From positions 620,001-684,000 of the forward strand of contig NZ_OZ034992.1 of NCBI RefSeq assembly GCF_964030925.1: 64,000 bases of DNA, given 5' to 3'. Origin of the DNA: Spiroplasma_E sp902809815. GTDB taxonomy: Bacteria; Bacillota_I; Bacilli_A; Mycoplasmatales; VBWQ01. The position numbers and the translations under genes are program-made. Positions 54,522 to 64,000 of this stretch are shown piece after piece. Under the pieces are notes generated by a model. It was not told where the DNA came from and did not search any database. It saw only the letters and a list, made by a program, of their open reading frames with translations. The stretch's first letter is position 1. Every line of letters starts with the position of its first letter.

Positions 54522-55242
54522 TATATATAAATTACAAGAAAAATTTGAAAAATTAGAAAAACAAGTATTTGAAAAAATTAATAAATTAAAAGAAAAAGCA
54601 ACTGATTTATTTACTAGTGCAGAAAAAAGAGCAATTAAACATGCACAATTAATTCCATTAAATTCACCAGTATTTATGGGTTGTAAAATTCAACCTTTGT
54701 CATTAGATAAATGTGCAATTACTATTTATCATCGCAATCCTAAATATAAACCAATTACAGTTGTTGATAGTATTCTTAAAGCAAAAACTTTTGTTACTCA
54801 AATACATCCATTTCATTGATATCGTTGATATAGTGGTTGATACATTGGTTATGGGGTAAATAGTAATAAATGATTAAAAGCAATAGCATTTGCTCCACCA
54901 GTGGTACAACAAGTAATTAGAGATAGTTTTAAAGTATATAGAGAAATATTTAGAACTATTAGAACTTATCATAAAGTAGTAAATGTTATTAATAATCCTA
55001 TTGAAAATATTAACAAATCATTTAAAAATGTTGGTTTAAAATTTTCAGTAAATACTTTATTTGGTACTGGATTATTACATCATTTAGAAAAGTTTGCATA
55101 TAGTCAAGTTATAGCAAAAAGTAAGAAAAAATTAAAAAAAGGTAAAAATAAAATACAAAAAGAAATTGAACATATAACACATAAAAAAACAAAAAAACAT
55201 ACTCATCATTATAAAAAAGCATTTTTTAAGGAATGATAAATT

Positions 55243-56184
55243 ATGATTAATAAACTTTGAACTGATGTCAGTCTTGAAAATTATAATAACTGATATCCAT
55301 TAACTGGAACAATTACAGAAACACCACAGCAGTATATACAAACATGACCTAATGTTAATGATTGATTTAAAACTTTTGCTATTCGCGCGCAAAATGATAT
55401 TAATGCTTATCTTGATTTTATTTTATCTAAATTTCCTTTTGATAGTTTTAAAGATGAATTAATTAAAGAAACATTAAGAGATATGGTTTATGTTATGGTT
55501 GAACATTGAGTATTTAATCGTACACCAATTGAATTTAATGTTGCTGCTACTATTCAATTTAATAATGGTACTCAATTTAGTGCAAATAGTACTCCTACAA
55601 TTAATGTTTGAGATTTAGCACCTAGTAGAATGAAAATATGAGCAAGATTAACAGAATTAAAACAAATATTTTCAAGTTATAATGATGATGAAATAGATGT
55701 TGAAAAAATTGACTTAAAAGCATTTTATACTAGAAATCAAGTTGATGAATTAATTGAACAACAAAAAGAATTTACATTATCAAAACAAATTAAATTATAT
55801 GATGATTTAGTTGATGATAATGAAAATGAAATATATAGAGGTCCTGTTAGTAAATTTATTAATAAAGGTTATGTTGCAACTGATTATGATAAAGAAACTG
55901 AAACAATGATTTTAGATTGACCTGATGAAATTGGTACATTACCCCCCGAAGCATTACAAAATAATCCACAAATTGGTGATTATACGCATGCACCAACTTG
56001 TGATTTTTCTGCTAAACAACAAAAACGAATTACTACAAATGAAAATACTATAAATCAAATTTCAAATTATATATTTAAAAATAGAGATGATATCCTTGAT
56101 ATTAAAAATAATTGATTTAATATTGAAACTAGTCCTTTATGAAAAAAAATTAATAATGAAAATATTTCATTATTAACTTGATAA
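55243..56184 (+). CDS. Putative virus structural/accessory protein
   Basis: A 313-residue intact frame with many Trp-TGA codons. It has a Trp/Tyr-rich N-terminus (WYPLTGTITETPQQYIQTWP), a central helix-rich part (LKETLRDMVYVMVEHW region), a strand-rich segment (FNVAATIQFNNGTQFSANST) and an acidic C-terminal part. ATG starts 3 bases after the previous stop. Its 3' end overlaps the ruvA remnant, so this gene marks the right edge of the element. No family recognised. Confidence 0.65.
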
Positions 56185-56533
56185 TATTAGTAATATTGGA
56201 CCAAAAACTGCTTTAAGATTATTAAATCAACTATCACTTGATAGTATTAAGTTGGCTATAAGCAAACAAGATTATAAGATATTGCAACAGTGTAAAGGTA
56301 TAACTCATAAAATTGCTAATAATATTATTAATTATTTTAGTAATCATATTAAAGTAGTAAGTAATTTAACAACTAGTCAAAATGAAAAATCAGATTTAGT
56401 ATTTGATACATTATTAAAATTAGGTTTTAGTTCAATAGTAATTAATAATTTTTTATTAAGAAATATTAATTGAGATTTGGAAGTTGAAGAAATTATTGCA
56501 TTAGCTATTAAGGAAATAAAATATGGGTATTAG
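56177..56533 (+). pseudogene. ruvA: Holliday junction helicase subunit RuvA, 3' fragment
   Basis: The frame holds the helix-hairpin-helix domain (NISNIGPKTALRLLNQLSLD and LQQCKGITHKIANNIINYF) and domain III (SDLVFDTLLKLGFSS ... IIALAIKEIKYGY), about 115 residues. The N-terminal OB domain (about 65 residues) and the start are missing, replaced by the virus-like element. It overlaps the ruvB start, preserving the ruvAB operon layout. Confidence 0.8.
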
Positions 56534-57468
56534 TAGTTTTAATAATTTTGTTGGACAAAATAATGTTATTGAATGTATTCTAATTTTAATCAAAGGTAGT
56601 AAAATTCAAAATATTGCTTTAAGTCATATTTTATTAATTGGTCCTCCTGGTATTGGAAAAACAACTATTGCATGATTAATAGCAGAAGAATTGCAAGTAA
56701 ATTTTCATAGTTTAGAAGGAACAAGCATTAATAAAACTAGCGATATTATTAGTATTTTAGCAAATATCAAACAATCTGATATAGTTTTTATTGATGAAAT
56801 TCATGTTGTTAACTATGAAATATTAGAAGTATTATATTCTGCATTAGAAGGTAATTTTATTAATATTATGATTGGTAAAGATTATAATAATAAAATTGTT
56901 AAAATTAATTTACCCTCTTTTACATTTATTGGTGCTACTAATAAAGTAGGAATGTTAACTAAAGCGTTGATAAGTCGTATTCCTAATATTTTACAATTAT
57001 CTGATTATAATTATCAGGATATTAAAAGTATTATTTCACAAGTTTCTTTGAGTTTAAATTGAAAATTAGAAAATAATATAATAAATATTATTGCTAATCA
57101 TTGTCGTAATATTCCGCGACTCATTATTAACATCATTAAACAATTGTATAATTATTGTGTTGTTATGAATGTAGATTTAAATGAAACTAATATTTTGCAA
57201 ATTTTATTTTTTTTTGCAAATTTATCCTTTAGGTTTAAATAGTTTACAATTGGCATATTTAGCATTGTTTAATAATGTAAATTTAGATAAAAGTTTGAGT
57301 ATTGAAACTATTTGTCAACTTTTGAATGAAGAAAGAAAAAATCTTGAAATTCATTATGAACCTTGACTTATTCATTGTGGTTTAATTACTAAGACAACTA
57401 AGGGTCGTAAAATAACAATTATTGGTAAAGAGTATATTAATAATAATATAATTTTATTTAGAAAATAA
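56523..57468 (+). pseudogene. ruvB: Holliday junction helicase RuvB, frameshifted
   Basis: An AAA+ motor with ILLIGPPGIGKTTIAW (Walker A), DIVFIDEIHVV (Walker B), TFIGATNKVGMLTKALISRI (sensor I and Arg finger region). The frame stops at TAG 57240. The C-terminal DNA-binding winged helix continues one base away (YPLGLNSLQLAYLALFNNVN ... TKTTKGRKITIIGKEYI) to TAA 57466. The shift lies in a run of T at about 57207-57215. The usual RuvB N-terminus is also short. Together with the ruvA loss, branch migration is probably gone unless the shift is an assembly error. Confidence 0.78.
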
Positions 57469-57589
57469 TTATTTTTGATATTACTGTAAAACAATTGTTA
57501 TTTATAACGAATGTTGGTATTCTTATATAGTGCTTAAATAATATACAATCTATGTTTATACAAATAAAATGATTTAGGAGTGAAGAAAT

Positions 57590-60500
57590 ATGAACACTTC
57601 TTCTAGGACAAGAAAAACTAAAAATCTTGGATTTTTTTTAAGGATTTTTAGTTTAATAATTATTGTTTCTGCAATAATAATTTCAGTAGTGTTTAGTGCT
57701 AAATATGTTGAAAATAATAGTAAATTAAGTATTGAGTTTGCTGGTGGTTATCAAACACAAGTTCAATATGAGGGTAAAGGTAAACAAAAAGATGTTATTA
57801 ATTTATTAAAAGACAGAGTTGACCCTTTAGGTACTAGTAACGTTTATATTGAAAGCATTACTAGCAATAATAATAATAAGTATAATTTAGCGTTGAGTAA
57901 AGATGCGGGAGTTGATATTTCTACTTTTGTTCACAGTGTATCACGACGTGGTTATTCTTATATTGTTGATAAAGATGGTAATGACTTATTAGCAACCGAA
58001 AAGAAAGATGACAAAGCTACTACTTGAACAAAAAGAGATAAAAGATTATTAACTAGTGATGTTTTTTCTGCTATTAAAGCTGTTAATAATTCTGTTACTC
58101 ATCGCCCAGAACTTGTTTTTGATGTTAAAAATGATTCAGTTTTAAAAGAACTTACTTCTGCCAAAGAAAATACATTTTATATTTATTCAGATATTGGTCA
58201 GTTATTAGATTATATTCGAAGTAGTATGGAGGGTATTCGCTCCCTTGCTTTTATAATTGATAATCTTAAAAATGATACTGATGGTAAGATTAAAGCATCA
58301 TTAACATCATTATTAGATAATAATACACCAGGTCTTGGTAAAGGTACTGATATTTTAGCTAGAGCTAAAGCACAAGACCCTACTTTAGCACGACTATTAA
58401 ATCCTAATCAAAATGGTCAATTTGGTATTAATTGAATTTATTCTGATAATTTAGGTTCAGTTCATAGTCTTTCTGTTGATACTAATGATGAAAAAAATAC
58501 ATATGATCCTGCTAATCGCTTTGATCCTTTTGCTTCTCCTATTGTTGGTTCACCTATGAATGCATGATTGCCTTATATTAAAGATTTATTACGTTTACCA
58601 GATGTTTCAGATATTTTACATGAAGATGTTATTGATTATCGTTATATTCCATATTGAGTTGGTGAAGTTAAAGTAACTAACAATAGTATTTCAATTAATT
58701 CAGATACTTTTAATCTTGAAACAGTTGAACAAATGAAAAGTGTTTTAACATCAGGATTGTCAAAAAATAATTTTACTATGTTATCTTATGCTAATGTTAG
58801 TCCAACGCTAGGTGCAACATCTTTAAAAATTGCAGTTGTTATTATTATATTAGTTACCTTTGTTCTTATGACTATTGTTCTGTTTTATTATCGTATGTTA
58901 GGAGTTATTGTTCTAATTATAATATCATTATTTTTATTATTTACTATTGTTAGTTTTGTTTTCATTAATGGCATAATTGCTCCTGAAAGCGTAATTGCTT
59001 TAATTATTGGTTTTGCACTATTATTAGATACGATTATTAATTTGTTGGAACGTTTTAAAAATGAATATATGCAAGGTAAAACTTTCATTAGTGCTTTTAA
59101 ATCAGCAAATAAGAAAACATTATCTTCTTCATTAGATTGTAGCGCTATTATTTTAATTGTTAATTTAACTATTTTCTGATTTGGAACTCGTGCTATCAAA
59201 GGTTTTATTATTATGACTTCTATTGCTACTTTTGGTGTAATTATTTTTGGAATTATCTTATTAAGATTAATGTTATGAACATTATTACGAAATAACTGGT
59301 TAGAAAATAAACCTCAACTTTTAGGAACTAATAATATTAGTAGAAAAAGCACTATAGTTTTAAATAATTCAATAGATACAAATAATATTAAAAGTAGTGA
59401 TAAAAAAATAAAAAAACAATTAATTTCAGAAAAATATCAGATTCAAATTAGTTATAAAAATAAAGTTAAAGAATTAATTAAAAAATTTAAAGTTGATAAG
59501 CAGCAATTAAAAAAAGAACATAGTAAATCAAGATCAGTTTATAAGTCAAAAGTAAAAGATTTAAAATTAAATCTTTCACAAGAAATTAATAAATTGAAAC
59601 AAGAATTAATTAATGCATTAAAACCGTTAAAAATTCAAATAGTTAAAGCAAAAGACAAAAAAATATTAGTTAATTTTAAAAATGTTTTTTCAAAACTTAA
59701 AATAAGTAACTGAAATTATTTTCATAAATTAACAAAATGAATTCTTTCAGGCTCTGCTGTTATTGTTCTTGCTTCAGGTATTACTTATGGTGTAATTGGT
59801 TCTAATTTTGGTTCTGGTTTTGATCAACGAACTGATTTTGTTGGAATGGGTACAATTACTCAAGATCCAAGTGATCCTAGTTACAATATTATTAAAGAAG
59901 CAGAATTAGCAAAAGATTTTATTAGTAAAGAAATTCAAAATAATAGTCAATTTAGTAAATATTTTAAAAATATTAATTTTTCCTTAATTGCTGGTGGTGA
60001 AGGAAAACCATATCAGTTTAAAATTATTGTTCAAACAACAGTAAATTCTCAAAGTATGCAGCAAAGGTTTAAGAATTTTTTAGGGGAGATTACTAGAAAT
60101 TGAAAACAAGAATCTATTTTACAATGAGGAGAAATTGATCTAGTTGTTGCTAAGTCAGGTGTAGATTTATTAGTTAATATGATTATTTCAATTGCTTTAT
60201 CTTTTATTGTTATTTTAATTTATATTATTATTAGATTTCAATTAACTTATGTTATTCCTTTAATTTTAGCTATTATTTTTAGTTTACTAATGACACTTGC
60301 TATTATTAGTATTTTCCAAATTGTAATTTCTACTTCAATTGTTGGAATATTATTGGGAGTAATGATTTTAACAATAATTAGTATTATGTCAATTTTTGAT
60401 AATATTCGTGAAATTAAGATTAATAATAATCAAACACAAGTTATTAGCACAGAAGAAATAATTGAAATTTCAAATAAAAGTGTTCAAAAGGCTTTACCAA

Positions 60501-60754
60501 GAACATTAGTTATTAATGGTGTAGTATTAATAACATCAGTAATTGTTATGTTTATTATTCCTAGTTTCTGAATAGTTAGTTTATCATTATTAATAGGTTG
60601 TATAGTAAGTTTAGTATCATCTTACTTTATTGCTCCTTTTATTTGAATTTATTTTGAGAAATGAAGAGTTTATAGATATAAAAAACGTATTAATAAAATT
60701 AAAAAACATTTCATTGGTGCAGATGAATATGTTATTAAAGGTATTAATGAATAG
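57590..60754 (+). CDS. secDF: Protein translocase SecDF fusion
   Basis: A 1,054-residue membrane protein. Residues 1-400 form the SecD half: TM1 (about 16-38), the P1 head with LSIEFAGGYQTQVQYEG and LKDRVDPLGTSNVYIE, then TMs near 410-560 including the IGFALLLDTIINLLERFKNE motif. A long Lys-rich cytoplasmic linker of about 110 residues (SYKNKVKELIKKFKVDKQQL) follows. The SecF half starts at about 715 with TM7, DFVGMGTI and TMs near 865-1000. It uses proton motive force to help SecYEG export. AGGAG lies about 9 bases before the ATG. Its stop is 9 bases before apt. Confidence 0.92.
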
Positions 60755-60763
60755 GTGGTTGCA

Positions 60764-61285
60764 ATGACAAAAGAATCATTAAAAAAAATTATTATTAATA
60801 TTCCTGATTTTCCAATTAAAGGTATCCAATTTAAAGATATTAACCCAATATTAAGTAATCCAGAAGCATTTCAAAGTGTTGTTAATATTTTTGTAGATTT
60901 TATTAAAAAATGTGGAGCAACAGCAATTTTAGCACCTGAAGCAAGAGGATTTATTTTTGGTGCTGCTATAGCATATAAGTTGGGTATCAAATTAGTTCTT
61001 GCCCGCAAAAAAGGTAAATTACCAGGTAAAACCTATAAAGTAACTTATTATTTAGAGTACGGTACTGCTATATTAGAAATGCAGCAAAATGTACTTTCAA
61101 CAAAAGATAAAGTAGTAATAATTGATGATTTGATTGCAACTTCGGGAACAATTAATGCTTGTCTTAATTTAATAAAACAAAGTAATGCTCAATCAGTTGG
61201 CATTGCTACTTTAATTTCGCTTTCTGAATTTGCTAATAAACATCATTTTGATAATATTCCGCTGTTAGAAATAATTCAGTTTTAA
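60764..61285 (+). CDS. apt: Adenine phosphoribosyltransferase
   Basis: Salvages adenine to AMP using PRPP. 173 residues. IPDFPIKGIQFKDINPIL is the Apt N-terminal hood, APEARGFIFGAAIAYKLG the adenine-binding part, and KVVIIDDLIATSGTINACL the PRPP motif. ATG 60764 is preferred over GTG 60755 because GGTGG lies 5 bases upstream of the ATG. The secDF-apt-rel order is common in Firmicutes. Confidence 0.94.
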   Translation: MTKESLKKIIINIPDFPIKGIQFKDINPILSNPEAFQSVVNIFVDFIKKCGATAILAPEARGFIFGAAIAYKLGIKLVLARKKGKLPGKTYKVTYYLEYGTAILEMQQNVLSTKDKVVIIDDLIATSGTINACLNLIKQSNAQSVGIATLISLSEFANKHHFDNIPLLEIIQF

Positions 61286-61298
61286 TAAGTAGTAAATA

Positions 61299-63551
61299 AT
61301 GAATAATTTAACTTGTAAAGATTTTAACCAATTATTAGCGGAAGCAAAAACATTTATCAAAGATCCTAAGCAAATTATAAAAATTAAAGTAGCTTATGAA
61401 TATGCATTATTAAAACATAAAGATCAATATCGAAAGAATGGTGATCCTTATGTTTATCATGTTTTATCAACAGCATATAATTTAGTATTATGACATTTAG
61501 ATGTCTCTTCAATACAAGCAGGATTTTTACATGATATTTTAGAAGATACACCAACAACTTTTGATGAGTTAGTAGCAGAATTTGGTTTGGAAGTTGCTAA
61601 TTTAGTTTTAGCTGTAACTAAAGTTAGTCATTTTGCAAAAGAAAAAAGAAATGAAATTAAAGCTAATTATTTACGTAAATTATATTTAAGTTTAGCTCAT
61701 GATATTCGTGTCATTATTATTAAAATGGCAGATCGTTTACATAATATTAGAACTATTAATTTTTTAAATCCCGAAAAACAAATAATTATTGCTAAAGAAA
61801 CTTTAGAAGTTTATGCTTCTATTGCTCATCGTCTAGGTATGCGTAAATTACAATCAGAACTAGAAGATCGTTCTTTTGCAGTATTACATCCTAAAGAGTA
61901 TAAAAAAATTGATAATCTTATTAATTTGGATCGTGAAAAACGTGAAAAATTAGTTAATGAAATTATTAAAGAATTAACTAAAACATTATCACAACATAAA
62001 AATTTAATTTTTAAAATTTATGGTCGTAGTAAACACTTATATTCTATTTATCGTAAAATGTATTATTTTGGAAAAGATTTTGATGATATACATGATATTT
62101 TAGCAATTAGAGTTGTTACTAATTCTATTGATAGTTGTTATGCCATTTTGGGTTATATTCATCAAAGTTTTACTCCTGTTCCGGGTAGATTTAAAGATTA
62201 TATTGCAACACCAAAAAATAATATGTATCAATCATTACATACATCTGTTGTTTTTGATAATGAAATTTATGAATTACAAATTAGAACTGAAGAAATGGAA
62301 GATTTTGCTGAAGCAGGTGCAGCTTCGCATTGAAGATATAAAGAAGGGGAAAATAAAAATCCTAAGAAACGTCAAGCAGAAATTGATGAAAAATTAAATA
62401 TTTTTCAAGAAATATTAAATTTAAATGACTTAAATCCAAATGTTGATGAAAACATATTAGCAGATAATATTGCCAAAGATAATAATTTAGAAAAAGAAAT
62501 TCGACAAGATATTTTTAGTGATTTAATTTATGTATTAACTCCAAATGGTAATGTTATAACATTACCATTTGGTTCAACTGTTTTAGATTTTGCTTTTAAA
62601 GTTCATACTGAAATTGGTGAAACAACAGTAGGTGCAAGAATAAATGGTATTTACTCTCCTATTAATACTGTTTTAAAATCAGGTGATATTGTTGAAATTA
62701 AAACTGCTAAAACTGCACGCCCTTCTCGTGATTGATTAAATATTGTTAAGACCAATTTTGCTCAACATAAAATAAAAAAATATTTAAATAATCAGCAAGA
62801 AAAATTTAATCAAGAAAATAAAATTAAAGATACAGAAAACAAAGAGAAAATAAAAAAAACAAAGGAAAAAATAGAAGAATATATTATTGAAAATCACATT
62901 CGTTGAAAAATTGCAAAACGTAATGTTATTATGTCAAGAATTAGATCATTAAAATATAAAACGTATGAAGATTTTTGCTTAGATGTTGCTAATGGAACTT
63001 ATACAATTGAACAGGCGGTTACTACTATTTTATATAGTGATTCAGTAACATTTCAAGAATTAAAAACTAAACAACAAACAACAATGAATTTAAGTAGTAA
63101 TAATGAAATTATTATTGAAAATGCCCCCAATACTAAAACATCATTGGCTCATTGTTGCTTACCTATCCCTGATGAACCAATTGCGGGTTATATTACTAAA
63201 GGGCAAGGTATTAAAGTTCATCGTTTAATTTGTCCTAATGTTAGTTTGCCAGAGCGTAAAGAACGTATTATTGATACTAAGTGAAATTTATTAGCAACCA
63301 GTCATCATCTTTATAATTCAAAAATTCAAATTCAATATTTAGATCGACCAGCATTGATGACTGATGTTTTAAATATTTTGGGCTATTTAAAGGCACAAAT
63401 TCAAAGTATTGATGCTAATAATAAGCTTAAGGAAAATCATGGAAGTTTAAAAATTTTAATTAAAGTTTCTAATATTGAACGTTTACATCAAATTATTTCA
63501 TCAATTAAAAAAATTCCTGATATTATTGCAATAAACAGAATAATTATGTAA
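61299..63551 (+). CDS. relA: Bifunctional (p)ppGpp synthase/hydrolase Rel
   Basis: A 750-residue stringent-response enzyme. The HD hydrolase part has DPYVYHVL, AGFLHDILEDT and IIIKMADRLHNIRT with the His-His-Asp-Asp metal residues. The synthetase part has KIYGRSKHLYSIYRKM, DIHDILAIRVV and RFKDYIATPKNNMYQSLHT. A TGS domain (YVLTPNGNVITLPFGSTVLDF), a zinc-finger-like CCLPIPDEPIAGY and a C-terminal ACT domain follow. Both activities look intact. ATG starts 13 bases after the apt stop. Confidence 0.95.
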
Positions 63552-63559
63552 TATTTTAG

Positions 63560-63565
63560 TATAAT
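63560..63565 (+). promoter_or_regulatory. -10 box of the T-box leader
   Basis: TATAAT some 25-30 bases before the first structured part of the T-box leader. No clear -35 box. Confidence 0.4.
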
Positions 63566-63589
63566 ATTTTCAGCATTTAAAAGTAAATT

Positions 63590-63774
63590 TAGGGTAAACA
63601 TTAAGAGACAGTGTGGTTGGTGCAAACATTGGTTAACTAATTTTATGACATTAAATAGCTTGTATTATTAATTAATTAAATATGATAAATTATAATTAAG
63701 TGCATTTACTTTGTAAATGAATTAGGATGGTACCGCGTTAAGAAACGTTCCTAAAATAAAGGAACGTTTTTTTA
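63590..63774 (+). promoter_or_regulatory. T-box riboswitch of hisS
   Basis: The T-box sequence AGGATGGTACCGCG (63724-63737) is near-perfect. It is followed by a terminator: AACGTTCC (63744-63751) against GGAACGTT (63761-63768) plus T-run. Stem I starts around AGGGTAAACATTAAGAGACA. Uncharged tRNA-His should stabilise the antiterminator and switch on hisS. I could not assign the specifier codon with confidence. Confidence 0.88.
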
Positions 63775-63810
63775 GAAGATTTATTTTTTATTAAAAGGAG
63801 TAAAAAAAGT

Positions 63811-64000
63811 ATGCAATTTCAAAAAGCAAGAGGAACACGTGATATGTATAATGAAGAGGTTATTATATATCGTAATATTATTAAATCTTTAACACAGTGT
63901 GCAATTAAATATAATTATCAAGAATTTATTACTCCTATTTTTGAAAATGCTCAACTATTTTTACGAGCCGTGGGAGATACAACTGATATTATTCAGAAAG
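63811..64000 (+). CDS. hisS: Histidine-tRNA ligase (5' part, cut by window end)
   Basis: 63 residues are visible: MQFQKARGTRDMYNEEVIIY with the G-T-R-D motif at the HisRS N-terminus, then YQEFITPIFENAQLFLRAVG (class II motif 1 region). AAAAGGAG precedes the ATG by 9 bases. The upstream T-box supports aminoacyl-tRNA synthetase identity. Confidence 0.92.
   Translation, partial: MQFQKARGTRDMYNEEVIIYRNIIKSLTQCAIKYNYQEFITPIFENAQLFLRAVGDTTDIIQK

Larger units (their letters stand above)
52360..55239 (+). pseudogene. Large putative virus protein (572 residues), split by IS5-like copy 5
   Basis: 52360-53363 and 54525-55239 join in frame once the IS and one TAT are removed (FEKLRESI then YKLQEKFEK). 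Residues about 35-75 are hydrophobic with Gly (VIAVALAPFTGGLSESIALG) and may insert in a membrane. A long helical middle, an aromatic-rich segment (PFHWYRWYSGWYIGYGVNSN, about 450-470), another hydrophobic stretch and a very basic His/Lys tail follow. The tail could bind DNA. AAAGGAAATT precedes the ATG. Family unknown. Confidence 0.65.
44938..56184 (+). mobile_element. Decayed integrated virus-like element, family not recognised
   Basis: A block of tightly packed, mostly overlapping plus-strand genes lies between the RNase J terminator and the ruvA remnant. They comprise two small zinc-ribbon proteins, a RuvC-like nuclease, an SSB-like protein, several tiny membrane or coiled-coil proteins, and large putative structural proteins at the right end. 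Three IS5-like insertions and many one-base indels disrupt it. Without IS copies it measures about 7.5 kb, the size range of Spiroplasma filamentous viruses, but I see no Rep, capsid or Zot-like protein I can name, so the affiliation is open. Confidence 0.6.

Noticed and set aside
44938..56184. SpV1-type plectrovirus prophage
   Set aside because: Size and small-gene layout are compatible, but no gene could be matched confidently to plectrovirus proteins, and the RuvC-like/SSB-like pair is not expected; kept as unclassified.
1..64000. tRNA or rRNA genes
   Set aside because: Scanned for rRNA-like GC-rich conserved blocks and for T-loop (GGTTCGAATCC-like) motifs with acceptor stems; none convincing.

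Overview
The window reads as a Spiroplasma chromosome segment. It is extremely AT-rich, dozens of genuine genes carry in-frame TGA codons where tryptophan is expected (genetic code 4), and the housekeeping set is that of a wall-less Mollicute with ECF transporter S components, an EzrA-like protein, a single-TM CdaA, RNase J and a SecDF fusion. OTU-protease and ankyrin-type genes plus many insertion sequences suggest an insect-associated Spiroplasma; this is inference from content, not a database match.

Layout. 1-2574: end of an unknown gene, a riboflavin-type ECF S component, ppa, and a cobalamin riboswitch in front of a second ECF S component. 2675-13451 (minus strand): a decayed DnaJ-domain gene, two coiled-coil genes, a decayed and an intact copy of a giant FtsX-type permease, rnc and plsX. 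14228-17339: an unknown membrane-protein gene split by an IS3-family element. 17462-18845: ruvX and udk. 18882-30000: an IS-riddled accessory region with a propeller-like gene, a composite-transposon-like structure carrying a truncated potC-potD fusion and a GC-rich hairpin array inside a split surface-protein gene, an OTU-type cysteine protease and another IS-broken gene. 30026-33094: dnaE. 33460-35315: ankyrin pseudogene with an IS3 copy. 35421-44456: thiI, ezrA, coaX, cdaA, a coiled-coil gene, gmk, rsmD, def and the RNase J gene. About 44938-56184: a decayed virus-like element (roughly 7.5 kb once three IS insertions are subtracted) ending inside what is left of ruvA. 56177-64000: ruvA fragment, frameshifted ruvB, secDF, apt, rel and a T-box-controlled hisS.

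Two IS families dominate. One is a 1,120-bp IS3-family element (three complete copies, one truncated), always next to the tetranucleotide GTGG/CCAC. The other is an IS5-like element of about 1,158 bp (five near-complete copies and two remnants) with 3-bp target duplications and an orfA/orfB pair joined by an A-run. Removing IS copies together with one target duplication restores several open reading frames, so true pre-insertion genes can be read back.

The core genes are intact, while accessory and viral genes carry repeated one-base indels, mostly in A or T homopolymers. The most unusual items are the integrated virus-like element with a RuvC-like nuclease and SSB-like protein lying against destroyed host ruvAB, the composite-transposon-like structure, the five-hairpin GC-rich array, the OTU protease, and the cobalamin riboswitch with a CbrT-like transporter in a Mollicute.
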